Positions 1 through 7,239 of a DNA stretch of 64,000 nucleotides are shown here, piece by piece (within the stretch, counting starts at the first letter, position 1; the number at the start of each line of letters is the position of its first letter). This stretch comes from Flavonifractor sp963557075. GTDB taxonomy: Bacteria; Bacillota; Clostridia; Oscillospirales; Oscillospiraceae. Both the position numbers and the translations under genes were made by a program. The DNA is taken from contig CAUWDA010000007.1 in NCBI GenBank assembly GCA_963557075.1, positions 1-64,000 on the forward strand. The letters run 5' to 3'. The notes under the pieces were generated by a model. It saw nothing but the letters and a program-made list of their open reading frames with translations, ran no database searches and had not been told where the DNA came from.

Positions 1-66
1 CTCACTGGCTCGCAATGACGGACTTGTGCAGAATGTCAATTTTGCAACAGGCCCTCTGTTTGTGTC

Positions 67-1860
67 TTATTCCTCGTCCTCGTGCTTGGTGCAGACGATG
101 TTCAGCTCGTTGAGCTGGGCGTCGGTGACGAAGGAAGGAGCGCCCATCATCAGGTCCTGGGCGTTCTTGTTCATGGGGAAGGGGATGATCTCGCGGATGG
201 AGTCTTCGCCAGCCAGCAGCATGACCATGCGGTCCACGCCGGGGGCGATGCCCGCGTGGGGGGGAGCGCCGTAGGTGAAGGCGTTGTACATGGCGGGGAA
301 CTTGGCCTTCACGTCGTCCTCACCCAGCCGCACCAGCTGGAAGGCCTCGATCATGATCTCGGGGTCGTGGTTCCGGACGGCGCCGGAGGACAGCTCCACG
401 CCGTTGCACACCAGGTCGTACTGGAAGGCGGTGATGCTGAGGGGGTCCACCTCGCCGGCAGCCGCCTTCTTCAGGATCTCCAGGCCGCCGTTGGGCATGG
501 AGAAGGGGTTGTGGCAGAACTCCAGCTGGCCGGACTCCTCGCCGATCTCGTACATGGGGAAGTCCACGATCCAGCAGAACTCGTAGCGCTCCTTGTCCAT
601 GTGGTTGGGGCAGAAGTTGCCCAGCTTGGAGCGCAGCACGCCGGCGGTCTTCTGGGCGGCCAGCAGCTTGCCGGCGGTGAGGCCCACGAAGCAGCCGGGC
701 TCCAGACCCAGGGCGGACACCACGGCGTCCTTGATGGGCTGGACGAACTTGGCGATGCCGCCCACGATCTCGCCCTTCTCGTCCAGGCGGAACCAGTAGG
801 CCTTGTTGCCGGACTGGACCTCCACCTCGTTGCAGATGCCGTCGATCTGCTTGCGGGTGCCCTCAAAGCCGGACACCACCACCGCCTTGACGGTGTTGCC
901 CTCGAAGGGGCCGAAGCCGCAGCTGCCCAGCACCTCGGTGGCGTCGGTAACGGTCAGGTCGATGCGCAGGTCGGGCTTGTCGGAGCCGTACTTGTCCATG
1001 GCCTCCAGGTAGGAGATGCGGCGGAAGGGGGCCTCAGAGGCCACGTTGTAGGTGCCGAACTTGGCGAAGATGGGGGGCAGCACGTCCTCCAGCACGGCGA
1101 ACACGTCCTCCTGGTCGGCAAAGGCCATCTCCATGTCCAGCTGGTAGAACTCGCCGGGGGAGCGGTCGCCCCGGGCGTCCTCGTCCCGGAAGCAGGGGGC
1201 GATCTGGAAGTACTTGTCGAAGCCGGAGGCCATCAGCAGCTGCTTGAACTGCTGGGGGGCCTGGGGCAGGGCGTAGAACTTGCCGGGGTGCTTGCGGCTG
1301 GGCACCAGGTAGTCGCGGGCGCCCTCGGGGGAGGAGGCGGTCAGGATGGGGGTGGTGATCTCCATGAAGCCGTGCTCGATCATGGCGGCCCGGAGGGCGG
1401 CCACCACGTTGCAGCGCAGGATGATGTTGTTCTTCACCGCCGGGTTGCGCAGGTCCAGGTAGCGGTACTTCAGCCGCTGGGTCTCGTCGGCCTCCCGGCT
1501 GCGGTTGACCTGGAAGGGCAGCTCGTTGTGGCGGCAGCGGCCCAGCACCTCGATCTTCTCAGGCACCACCTCGATGTCGCCGGTGGGCAGCTTGGGATTC
1601 TTGGAGTCCCGCTCCCGCACCACGCCGGTGACGGCGATGGTGGACTCCTTGTTCAGGGCCTTGATGGTCTTGACCATCTCCTCGGTCTCGGCCACCACCT
1701 GCGTGGTGCCGTAGAAGTCCCGCAGCACCACGAAGCCCAGGTTGGCGCCCACCTCACGGAAGTTCTCCAGGAAGCCCGCCAGGGTGACGGTCTGGCCCAC
1801 ATGCTCCATGCGGAGCTCCCCACAGGTGTGGGTGCGGTAGCAGGTTTTGGCATTTGCCAT
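67..1860 (-). CDS. aspS: Aspartyl-tRNA synthetase
   Basis: Charges tRNA-Asp with aspartate in the cytoplasm. The 597-residue length fits the long bacterial AspRS. An N-terminal OB-fold anticodon domain covers about residues 1-110, class II motif 2 (FRDEDARGDR) starts near residue 224, a GAD-type insertion lies around 290-410, and motif 3 contains GVDR near residue 541. The start ATG has GGAG about 10 nt upstream. In many Firmicutes aspS directly follows hisS. Here an SLH-protein gene and dispersed repeats separate the two, all on the same strand, so co-transcription with hisS is possible but less certain. The family call is secure; whether the enzyme is discriminating or not cannot be told by eye. 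Confidence 0.97.
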   Translation of the reverse strand: MANAKTCYRTHTCGELRMEHVGQTVTLAGFLENFREVGANLGFVVLRDFYGTTQVVAETEEMVKTIKALNKESTIAVTGVVRERDSKNPKLPTGDIEVVPEKIEVLGRCRHNELPFQVNRSREADETQRLKYRYLDLRNPAVKNNIILRCNVVAALRAAMIEHGFMEITTPILTASSPEGARDYLVPSRKHPGKFYALPQAPQQFKQLLMASGFDKYFQIAPCFRDEDARGDRSPGEFYQLDMEMAFADQEDVFAVLEDVLPPIFAKFGTYNVASEAPFRRISYLEAMDKYGSDKPDLRIDLTVTDATEVLGSCGFGPFEGNTVKAVVVSGFEGTRKQIDGICNEVEVQSGNKAYWFRLDEKGEIVGGIAKFVQPIKDAVVSALGLEPGCFVGLTAGKLLAAQKTAGVLRSKLGNFCPNHMDKERYEFCWIVDFPMYEIGEESGQLEFCHNPFSMPNGGLEILKKAAAGEVDPLSITAFQYDLVCNGVELSSGAVRNHDPEIMIEAFQLVRLGEDDVKAKFPAMYNAFTYGAPPHAGIAPGVDRMVMLLAGEDSIREIIPFPMNKNAQDLMMGAPSFVTDAQLNELNIVCTKHEDEE

Positions 1861-1910
1861 GTTGAATCAACTCCAAATTGTAATATATGATTAAGAAAAT
1901 ACAAATAGGA

Positions 1911-1938
1911 CGGGCCGATGTGGGCATCGGCCCCTACA
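1911..1938 (-). repeat. Dispersed GTAGGGGC inverted repeat
   Basis: On the minus strand this reads TGTAGGGGC, then GATGCCCACATC, then GGCCCG. It is a short hairpin of a family that recurs in this window at 3007-3078, 4555-4580, 21012-21160 and 60369-60423. The conserved ends are GTAGGGGC and GCCCG, while the loop side varies with compensating changes. It lies between the SLH gene and aspS and could act as a weak transcript-end or RNA-stability hairpin. That role is inferred. Confidence 0.7.
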
Positions 1939-1984
1939 GGGCAGCAAATCAACTGTAGGAGCGGGCACCCCAGGGTGGCCTCTC

Positions 1985-2017
1985 TTGCCCCCGTGGGGCA
2001 ATTCACCTTCTGCCCAC
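1985..2017. other. Hairpin with AATTCACC core, downstream of the SLH gene
   Basis: The plus strand forms GTGGGGC-AATTCACC-TTCT-GCCCAC, an imperfect hairpin right after the SLH-protein stop codon. The AATTCAC core resembles the central hairpin of the 3'-end elements at 20752 and 26386. No duplicated gene tail is present here and the flanking hairpins differ, so membership of that family is only a possibility. The neighbouring sequence (GTAGGAGCGGGCACCC) looks like another intergenic repeat. Confidence 0.35.
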
Positions 2018-2030
2018 ACCCGCCCGCTTT

Positions 2031-2960
2031 TTACGCGTTCAGGTCCAGATAGCGGCTGTAGTACACCTGCACGTCGAAGTTCTTGTACAGCTGGGTGCCC
2101 TCCTTGGCGGTGACGCCGAAGTGGGAGAGGGCGGTGTTCTTCACGTAGTCCAGGAACTTTATCCCGTCCACGGTGTGGAACCAGTTGAACTCCATGCCCT
2201 GGGCGGCGCAGTCGGACTCCAGGCCGTCAATGAGGCCCTGCACATAGGGCAGGTAGGCCCCGGCGGTGGTGCCGTTGGTGAAGAGCACGTCAGAGGGCTT
2301 GAGACCGGCGGCGGTAAACATGGCGTAGTCGGCGGGGGTAAAGGTCTGGCGCAGATCGGCGCGGGCCACACGGGCCACCATGGCGGCGGTCTCAGCCCGG
2401 GTCAGGCTGTTGCCTGCGGCGAAGGTACCCCAGCGATCCACGCCGGTGAGGATACCCGCATTGTAGAAGCGCAGCACGTCGGCGTCGGAGCTGTCCGGCA
2501 GGGTGGTAACAGCGTTGATGGGGGAGAGCATGTCCTCCGGGATCACGGCGGCCAGGATGGTCACAAACTCCTGACGGGTGGCCTGCTTGGCGGGGTCGGG
2601 TACCTCAACGCCCAGCTTTTTCAGATACTCCACATAGGAGAAATACCAGGGCAGGGTCTCGCCGGGCTTGGGTGTGACCATGGGGATCGGGTCTCCGGTG
2701 ATGGACTCGTTCATGCGGGCGGCGATGGCGGCCACCTCGCCCACGGTGAGAACGCCGAAGGGGGCAAAGCCGGTGTTGGTGCCGTTCATCAGGCCCACCT
2801 CATAGCACACCTGGGTGGGGGCGGCGAACCAGGACCCGGCGGTCACGTCGGCGAAACCGGGGTAGTCGTTGACTTTGGGAAAGGCCTCCTCCGGGGAGAT
2901 GGCGGCGGCGGAGCCCACCATCAGGGCGGCGGACAGGACCAGAGCAGCAAACTTTTTCAT
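2031..2960 (-). CDS. Secreted S-layer homology (SLH) domain protein
   Basis: A 309-residue exported protein. It starts with a classical signal peptide (KKFAALVLSAALMVGSAAA), and most of the remainder is three SLH-like modules. The second and third are clearest, ending in an ATRQEFVTILAAV-type and a LTRAETAAMVARV-type helix. SLH modules bind secondary cell-wall polymers, so the protein probably sits at the cell surface. The start at 2960 is chosen because AGGAGG lies 8 nt upstream; a longer frame opening at 2984 has no such site. The last 90 residues carry no motif I recognise. It lies between hisS and aspS, flanked on both sides by GTAGGGGC repeats, which suggests a later insertion into a conserved synthetase pair. 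Confidence 0.85.
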   Translation of the reverse strand: MKKFAALVLSAALMVGSAAAISPEEAFPKVNDYPGFADVTAGSWFAAPTQVCYEVGLMNGTNTGFAPFGVLTVGEVAAIAARMNESITGDPIPMVTPKPGETLPWYFSYVEYLKKLGVEVPDPAKQATRQEFVTILAAVIPEDMLSPINAVTTLPDSSDADVLRFYNAGILTGVDRWGTFAAGNSLTRAETAAMVARVARADLRQTFTPADYAMFTAAGLKPSDVLFTNGTTAGAYLPYVQGLIDGLESDCAAQGMEFNWFHTVDGIKFLDYVKNTALSHFGVTAKEGTQLYKNFDVQVYYSRYLDLNA

Positions 2961-3006
2961 AGGAAAATTCCTCCTGTACAGCATCGTTTGGTTCCGGGGT
3001 AAGGGA

Positions 3007-3078
3007 CGGGCGATTGATAATCGCCCCTACGTCCGGATCGTTTCCACACCTTTGTAGGGGCGGTTATCAGCCGCCCGC
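3007..3078. repeat. Inverted pair of GTAGGGGC repeats
   Basis: Two copies face each other. CGGGCGATTGATAATCGCCCCTAC occupies 3007-3030 and GTAGGGGCGGTTATCAGCCG onward occupies 3054-3078. Each is a hairpin, and the pair can form a larger one. The same tail-to-tail arrangement with a short spacer recurs at 60369-60423. It occupies the hisS to SLH-gene spacer. Confidence 0.75.
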
Positions 3079-3119
3079 TGTCAGGAATTTAGACGAAGGG
3101 GGGAGGGGGAAAGTTCCGC

Positions 3120-4469
3120 TCAGTCTTTGTCCTGGATGGGAGCGCCGCCCGCCCGGGCGGCCAGACCGGTCTGGACCAGAGCCACCGCCTGGTCGGGGGT
3201 GAGGGTCTGCTGCTCACCGGAGGTCAGGTCCTTTATGGTCACCTTGCCCTGGGCGATCTCGTCCTCGCCCAGGAAGGCGGCGTAGGGGATGGACAGCTTG
3301 TCGGCGTAGGACAGCTTCTGCTTGAATTTCTTCTTCTCGCAGTGGAGCTGGGCCCGGACGCCGGCATCCCGCAGGGCGGTGGCGAAGGAGATGGCGGGGG
3401 CCAGGTCCTCAGTCATGGGCAGGATGAGCACGTCGGCGGGGGCGGTGTTCATCTCCTCGTTCAGATAGCCCTGGGCCTCCAGCACGGAGAACAGGCGGGT
3501 CAGACCGATGGAAATGCCGACTCCGGGAAGTTGTTTATCGGTGTAATATTCCGCAAGGTTATCATACCGGCCGCCGGAGCAGATGGAACCGATCTCCGGG
3601 TGGTCCAGCATGACGGTCTCGTACACGGTGCCGGTGTAGTAGTCCAGGCCCCGGGCGATGGTGAGGTCCACCATAAAGTGGTCCTCGGGCACGCCGTAGG
3701 CGGACATATACTTGACCACGGTCTCCAGCTCGGACACGCCCAGGTCGAAGCGCTCGTTTTTGCCCTTGAAGGGCTCCAGGGCGGCCATGGGGTCGGCCGC
3801 CGCCAGCAGGTCCAGCAGGGTGTCGGCGGTGTCGGGGGACACAGCGAAGTCGTCCACCAGGATGGCTTTCACCTTGTCGGGGCCGATCTTCTCCAGCTTG
3901 TCAATGGTACGCATCACATCGCCGGCCTGCTCCTCCAGGCCAAGAATGGCGAAGAGACCGTTGAGCACCTTGCGGTTGTTCACCCGGATCTTAAAGCGTT
4001 TCAGACCCAGAGCGGTGAAGGTCTTGTAGATGATGGAGGGGATCTCGGCCTCGTTGGTGATGTCCAGAGCGCCGTCGCCGATGACGTCGATGTCGGCCTG
4101 ATAGAACTCCCGGTAGCGGCCCTTCTGGGCGCGCTCGCCCCGGTACACCTTGCCGATCTGGAACCGGCGGAAGGGGAAGGTGAGCTCGTTCTGGTGGAGG
4201 GCCACATACTTGGCCAGGGGGACGGTCAGGTCAAAACGGAGAGACAGGTCGCTGTCGCCCTTGGTGAAGCGGTAGATCTGCTTCTCGGTCTCGCCGCCGC
4301 CCTTGGCCAGCAGCACCTCGCTGGCCTCGATGGCCGGGGTGTCCAGGGGGGTGAAGCCATAGAGGGAGTAGCTCTTGCGGAGGATGTCCACCATCCGGTC
4401 GAACTGCACCTGGCGGGCAGGCAGCAGTTCCATAAAACCAGACAGGGTACGGGGTTTGATCTGGGCCAT
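3120..4469 (-). CDS. hisS: Histidyl-tRNA synthetase
   Basis: Charges tRNA-His. The protein has 449 residues, in the normal bacterial range. Visible signatures are the class II core, the histidine A motif in ARGLDYYTGTVYE, the GGRYDNL motif and a C-terminal anticodon-binding domain. The reading frame is open far upstream to 4859, but those codons lie inside the T-box leader. The start at 4469 (MAQIKPRTLSG) is correct because AAAGGAG precedes it by about 9 nt and homology begins there. Expression should rise when uncharged cognate tRNA accumulates, through the T-box at 4588-4824. It is the first gene of a possible hisS, SLH gene, aspS transcript. Confidence 0.97.
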   Translation of the reverse strand: MAQIKPRTLSGFMELLPARQVQFDRMVDILRKSYSLYGFTPLDTPAIEASEVLLAKGGGETEKQIYRFTKGDSDLSLRFDLTVPLAKYVALHQNELTFPFRRFQIGKVYRGERAQKGRYREFYQADIDVIGDGALDITNEAEIPSIIYKTFTALGLKRFKIRVNNRKVLNGLFAILGLEEQAGDVMRTIDKLEKIGPDKVKAILVDDFAVSPDTADTLLDLLAAADPMAALEPFKGKNERFDLGVSELETVVKYMSAYGVPEDHFMVDLTIARGLDYYTGTVYETVMLDHPEIGSICSGGRYDNLAEYYTDKQLPGVGISIGLTRLFSVLEAQGYLNEEMNTAPADVLILPMTEDLAPAISFATALRDAGVRAQLHCEKKKFKQKLSYADKLSIPYAAFLGEDEIAQGKVTIKDLTSGEQQTLTPDQAVALVQTGLAARAGGAPIQDKD

Positions 4470-4492
4470 AGTGATGCTCCTTTGCATTGAGT

Positions 4493-4517
4493 TAGAAGTG
4501 AGGAGATAGGAGATACG
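4493..4517. repeat. Heptad-type GGAGATA repeat
   Basis: TTAGAAGTGAGGAGATAGGAGATA, a short purine-rich run with 7-nt periodicity. Similar runs occur at 10936-10966, 17331-17354 and 26641-26661, always in intergenic DNA beside another repeat, a parS site or a terminator. The function is unknown. Confidence 0.5.
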
Positions 4518-4554
4518 GCGGGGGCAGGCCACCGCCCTACTGGCTGTTGAAGCC

Positions 4555-4580
4555 GTAGGGGCGGTCTTTATGGTCGCCCG
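4555..4580 (+). repeat. Dispersed GTAGGGGC inverted repeat
   Basis: GTAGGGGCGGTCTTTATGGTC followed by GCCCG. It lies between the T-box terminator and the hisS start codon and has the same conserved ends as the copies at 1911 and 3007. Confidence 0.65.
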
Positions 4581-4587
4581 TTTTACC

Positions 4588-4824
4588 GCAAAAAGGCGCT
4601 CTCGTCCCCTGTCACGGGACGAAAGCGCCTGCTTTCGTGGTGCCACCCATGTTCGGCGCAAAAAGCGCCCTCTGGCCTTCTGTTGCGGGAAGGGGACCGC
4701 GCCCGTCTCCGGGCCCGCTGGTAGAGCCGTCTCCCGGCCGCCTGCCGCAGGTCCTTCCAGCCATGGGACCCTTCTCTGGTGCGGCGGTGTGAACGGTACT
4801 TGCTCCGTCAGAGCGGTTTCAACT
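4588..4824 (-). promoter_or_regulatory. T-box leader of hisS
   Basis: On the minus strand the conserved antiterminator sequence GGGTGGCACCACG is present (about 4636-4648). It is followed by a strong terminator hairpin, GGCGCTTTCGTCCC pairing with GGGACGAGAGCGCC, and a run of Ts (4588-4634). Upstream, in transcript order, are a stem I-like region with AGTA and paired GGTCC/GGACC arms. This layout is diagnostic of a T-box that senses uncharged tRNA. The specifier codon could not be placed with confidence, so histidine as the sensed amino acid is inferred from the downstream gene. Confidence 0.88.
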
Positions 4825-4830
4825 CCTACG

Positions 4831-4859
4831 ATATTATCCCGAAAAGAGGGAAAAGTCAA
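4831..4859 (-). promoter_or_regulatory. Promoter of the hisS T-box transcript
   Basis: On the minus strand: TTGACT (4854-4859), 17-nt spacer, TAATAT (4831-4836). This is a good vegetative-type promoter placing the transcript start around 4824, directly ahead of the T-box. The -35 box sits just beyond the stop codon of the neighbouring gene. Confidence 0.75.
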
Positions 4860-4862
4860 TCC

Positions 4863-5498
4863 TTATTCCGTTTCCGGTACTAAAAATACGCTTCCGCAGT
4901 TGCCGGTGGGATCGCCGTCTACCATTTCAATGGACACGGCGGGCTCCTCGCTGCTCAGGGTCGCACCCTCATCAGTGACGAGGATGGGCCAGCAGTGCAG
5001 TACATAGTCCGTTCCCTGGGCATGGGAGGTGATGTCGGCGGTATAGTGGAACGAGCCGTCCTTCTCCGGGTGTTCATCCCGAACCATCTCCATCAGGGCG
5101 AGCTGTACGCCGGAGCCGTCGGTGAGGCGAAGGGACAGGGAGGCGATATCGCCGGACTGTGATACCGGAGTGTCCGATTCTGGCGATAGATAGAGGTGCA
5201 CGAGCACCTGGCCGTCAGGAAGGTCGGGCCAGTAGGAGCCGTGCTGCCAGGAGGACATGCCATGGATACCTTTGGTCAGAGAGACCGGCGCGGGGACCAG
5301 CTCATTGCGCAGATATTCCAGGTCTTCTGAGATCAGGCGGAGCGCTTTTCGGTTGGTCTGGATGCCGGCTTCCGCCTGGTCCAGCTGTTGGCGCAGCGCA
5401 TCCACCTCAGAGCGCAGGCCATATACTTGAAAAAGGAGAAGAAGCAAAATGACGGCCACGGCCAGAAAGGACAGGGGGAAAATGATACGTTGCTTCAT
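4863..5498 (-). CDS. Membrane-anchored coiled-coil protein, unknown function
   Basis: A 211-residue protein I cannot assign to a family. Residues 5-25 form one hydrophobic helix (IIFPLSFLAVAVILLLLLF). A short coiled coil rich in Leu, Gln and Glu follows (about 28-65), then a probably extracytoplasmic C-terminal domain of about 140 residues with beta-strand character. The start at 5498 is preceded by AAAAGGAGG at good spacing. The longer open frame upstream runs into the repeat units beside mgsA and is not real coding sequence. It lies downstream of mgsA and its repeat units, with the mgsA terminator just upstream, so it probably has its own weak promoter. Confidence 0.75.
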   Translation of the reverse strand: MKQRIIFPLSFLAVAVILLLLLFQVYGLRSEVDALRQQLDQAEAGIQTNRKALRLISEDLEYLRNELVPAPVSLTKGIHGMSSWQHGSYWPDLPDGQVLVHLYLSPESDTPVSQSGDIASLSLRLTDGSGVQLALMEMVRDEHPEKDGSFHYTADITSHAQGTDYVLHCWPILVTDEGATLSSEEPAVSIEMVDGDPTGNCGSVFLVPETE

Positions 5499-5519
5499 TT
5501 TTACCTCCTTTTGAGCAAA

Positions 5520-5545
5520 ATGGGCGGCCCGGAGGGGCCGCCCAT
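5520..5545 (-). terminator. Terminator of the mgsA transcript
   Basis: A perfect 11-bp stem (ATGGGCGGCCC pairing with GGGCCGCCCAT) with a 4-nt loop, followed on the minus strand by TTTTGC. It lies just beyond the outermost displaced copy of the mgsA 3' end. The duplicated units therefore sit between the gene and its original terminator. Confidence 0.8.
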
Positions 5546-5550
5546 CTGGT

Positions 5551-5753
5551 TTACGCGGTAAAAGGCTTGCTCTTGGGATTGATGATATCGCGCCAGTCCA
5601 AATCGCCCCGCGCCCCACCCGATGGTTCCCATCGTGTGGGGACCCCGGTGATTTCAAATGCGGCCGCCGGAAATGAATTCCGCCGGCCTTCGGCGGCATG
5701 AGCCGCCGTACCGCCGGAGGCGGTTTGCTGGAGCGGGGGAGAAGGCCCTCTCT
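5551..5753 (-). repeat. 3'-end element unit A1: displaced mgsA tail plus structured element
   Basis: A 203-bp unit. Bases 5551-5611 repeat the last 61 bp of mgsA including its TAA. Bases 5612-5753 are a 142-bp structured element. Read in the gene direction the element contains an ACCGCC/GGCGGT hairpin, a CGGCGGC/GCCGCCG hairpin, a central GGCCGGCGGAATTCA hairpin, an A-rich linker, and a CGATGG-GAA-CCATCG hairpin abutting the tail. It differs from unit A2 by one base (CCT against CCC in the tail, synonymous). Elements with the same architecture and length follow xpt and the ABC permease gene at 25396. The element carries no open reading frame of its own. Confidence 0.85.
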
Positions 5754-5956
5754 TTACGCGGTAAAGGGCTTGCTCTTGGGATTGATGATATCGCGCCAGT
5801 CCAAATCGCCCCGCGCCCCACCCGATGGTTCCCATCGTGTGGGGACCCCGGTGATTTCAAATGCGGCCGCCGGAAATGAATTCCGCCGGCCTTCGGCGGC
5901 ATGAGCCGCCGTACCGCCGGAGGCGGTTTGCTGGAGCGGGGGAGAAGGCCCTCTCT
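5754..5956 (-). repeat. 3'-end element unit A2: second tandem copy beside mgsA
   Basis: An exact 203-bp tandem repeat of unit A1 apart from one base. Its element (5815-5956) begins immediately after the mgsA stop codon, and its tail (5754-5814) is again the last 61 bp of mgsA. In the tail, GAC and AGC match unit A1 while CCC matches the gene. That mosaic is what unequal crossing-over between the gene's own 3' end and the A1 tail would produce. The second unit is therefore probably a recent duplication, not a second insertion. Confidence 0.85.
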
Positions 5957-6373
5957 TTACGCGGTAAAGGGCTTACTCTTGGGATTGATGATATCGCGCC
6001 AATCCAAATCGCCCCGCTCCAGGCCGTGGATAAGCATCTCGGCGGTGGCCACATTGGTGGCGATGGGGATATTGTACTGGTCGCACAGGCGGGTGATATA
6101 CTTCAGATCCGCATCCAGGTCGCTGGACTGGGGATCGGAGAAGAACAGGACCATATCGATCTCATTGTAGGCGATGCGGGCGCCGATCTGCTGGCTGCCG
6201 CCGTGCTCATGAGACAGGAAAAGCTGTACCGGCAGGCCGGTAGCCTCGGCCACCAGACGGCCCGTCGTGTTGGTGGCGCAGATCGTATGCTTGGACAAAA
6301 TACCACAGTAGGCGATACAGAATTGGACCATCAACTCTTTCTTCCGATCATGGCTCATCAACGCGATATTCAT
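5957..6373 (-). CDS. mgsA: Methylglyoxal synthase
   Basis: Converts dihydroxyacetone phosphate to methylglyoxal and phosphate, a bypass of lower glycolysis under phosphate limitation. The 138 residues match the family length. Recognisable segments are MSHDRKKELM, ICATNTTGRL, LFLSHEHGGSQQIGARI (catalytic-site loop) and FFSDPQ. The chosen start at 6373 has a purine-rich site (AAGGAAGAGAAGG) upstream; the open frame to 6496 overlaps the minD-like gene. It follows the MinD-like gene closely, a common Firmicutes order. Its last 61 bp exist in three copies because of the two downstream units. Confidence 0.95.
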   Translation of the reverse strand: MNIALMSHDRKKELMVQFCIAYCGILSKHTICATNTTGRLVAEATGLPVQLFLSHEHGGSQQIGARIAYNEIDMVLFFSDPQSSDLDADLKYITRLCDQYNIPIATNVATAEMLIHGLERGDLDWRDIINPKSKPFTA

Positions 6374-6405
6374 AGTACACCTTCTCTTCCTTTCTGTGTC
6401 TGTAG

Positions 6406-7149
6406 TCAGGCCCGCAGCTTCATCAGCGGGACCCGCTGACCCGTCAGCCGCTTGGCGATATTCAGGTAGGCGATGGCTGCGCCACGGCTGGCGCACAGGA
6501 TGAGCGGCTCCCCGCGGTTGCCGCTGAGAATGACCTGGGGGTCCTCCGGCACGATGCCCAGCAGGGGCAGGCCGGCGGTATCCATGGCGTCGTCAATGGT
6601 GGTGTGGAGCCGCCGCAGCAGCTTGGGCTGCACCCGATTGACCACCAGATGGAGCTGAGGCAGGCGGGTGCGCAGCACGGATACGGTGCGCTGGGCGTCC
6701 CGCAAGGCGGAGGCGTCGGTGGTGGAGACCACCACGGCCCGGTCCGCCGCACAGCAGGCCAGCCGGAATCCCTCGCCCAGCCCGGCAGGGGAGTCCATCA
6801 GGATGTAGTCGTATTTCTGCCTGGCCTGACGAACCATGTCCCGCATGGCGTGTTCGCTGAGCGGCTCCTCCGGCAGGGTCACCGGCGCGGTGATGAGACT
6901 CAGCCCCTGGATCACAGGGTGGGGGACAGCCGCCCGCTCCAGGGAGCAGCGCCCGCTGAGCACATCGGTAAAGTCCATCAGAGCCCGGTCACTGAGGCCC
7001 AGATTCAGGTCCAGGTTACGCAGGCCGATGTCCATGTCGATACACAGGACCTGGTGGCCCAGGGCGGCCAGACAGGAGGCGACGCCGCCGGTCAAAGAGG
7101 TTTTTCCCGTGCCGCCCTTGCCTGAGGTGATGACGATTGCTGTGGACAT
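6406..7149 (-). CDS. MinD-like division-site ATPase lacking the membrane-targeting helix
   Basis: A ParA/MinD-superfamily P-loop ATPase of 247 residues. It has the deviant Walker A motif SGKGGTGKTS at residues 9-18, a DMDIGLRNLDL segment and a DSPAG Walker B. The C-terminal NRGEP...AYLNIAKRLTG stretch is typical of MinD. MinD normally recruits MinC to the membrane to block polar septa and ends in an amphipathic membrane-binding helix. This protein stops at RVPLMKLRA, just where that helix should begin. The start at 7149 is supported by GGGAG; the longer frame adds unrelated residues. It lies directly upstream of mgsA. No minC or minE is present in the window, and an FlhG-like or other ParA role is possible. 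Confidence 0.75.
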   Translation of the reverse strand: MSTAIVITSGKGGTGKTSLTGGVASCLAALGHQVLCIDMDIGLRNLDLNLGLSDRALMDFTDVLSGRCSLERAAVPHPVIQGLSLITAPVTLPEEPLSEHAMRDMVRQARQKYDYILMDSPAGLGEGFRLACCAADRAVVVSTTDASALRDAQRTVSVLRTRLPQLHLVVNRVQPKLLRRLHTTIDDAMDTAGLPLLGIVPEDPQVILSGNRGEPLILCASRGAAIAYLNIAKRLTGQRVPLMKLRA

Positions 7150-7239
7150 AGGCTCACTCCCGACATACAAGATTAGAATAACACATTCTTTGAGGGGACG
7201 CAATGGATAACTGCGCCCTTTTGCCCGAAAATTCGGACC

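Noticed and set aside
1..21. CTCACTGGCTCGCAATGACGG at the left edge
   Set aside because: Resembles a common intergenic repeat fragment, but only a truncated piece is visible and it cannot be assigned.
82..1890. Long open frame antisense to aspS (602 codons), and similar antisense frames opposite hisS, serS, the importer operon, mfd and secA
   Set aside because: These are mirror frames produced by GC-rich codon bias. Their translations are Gly/His/Val/Leu-rich low complexity without ribosome sites, while the opposite strand encodes clear conserved proteins.
5551..5956. Insertion sequence or CRISPR-like array behind mgsA
   Set aside because: There is no transposase frame, no terminal inverted repeats of IS type, and the 203-bp period with gene-derived tails does not fit repeat-spacer architecture.
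5654..6170. Short overlapping open frames within the mgsA repeat units
   Set aside because: They arise from the repeats, lack ribosome sites, and duplicate each other; the only supported gene there is mgsA.
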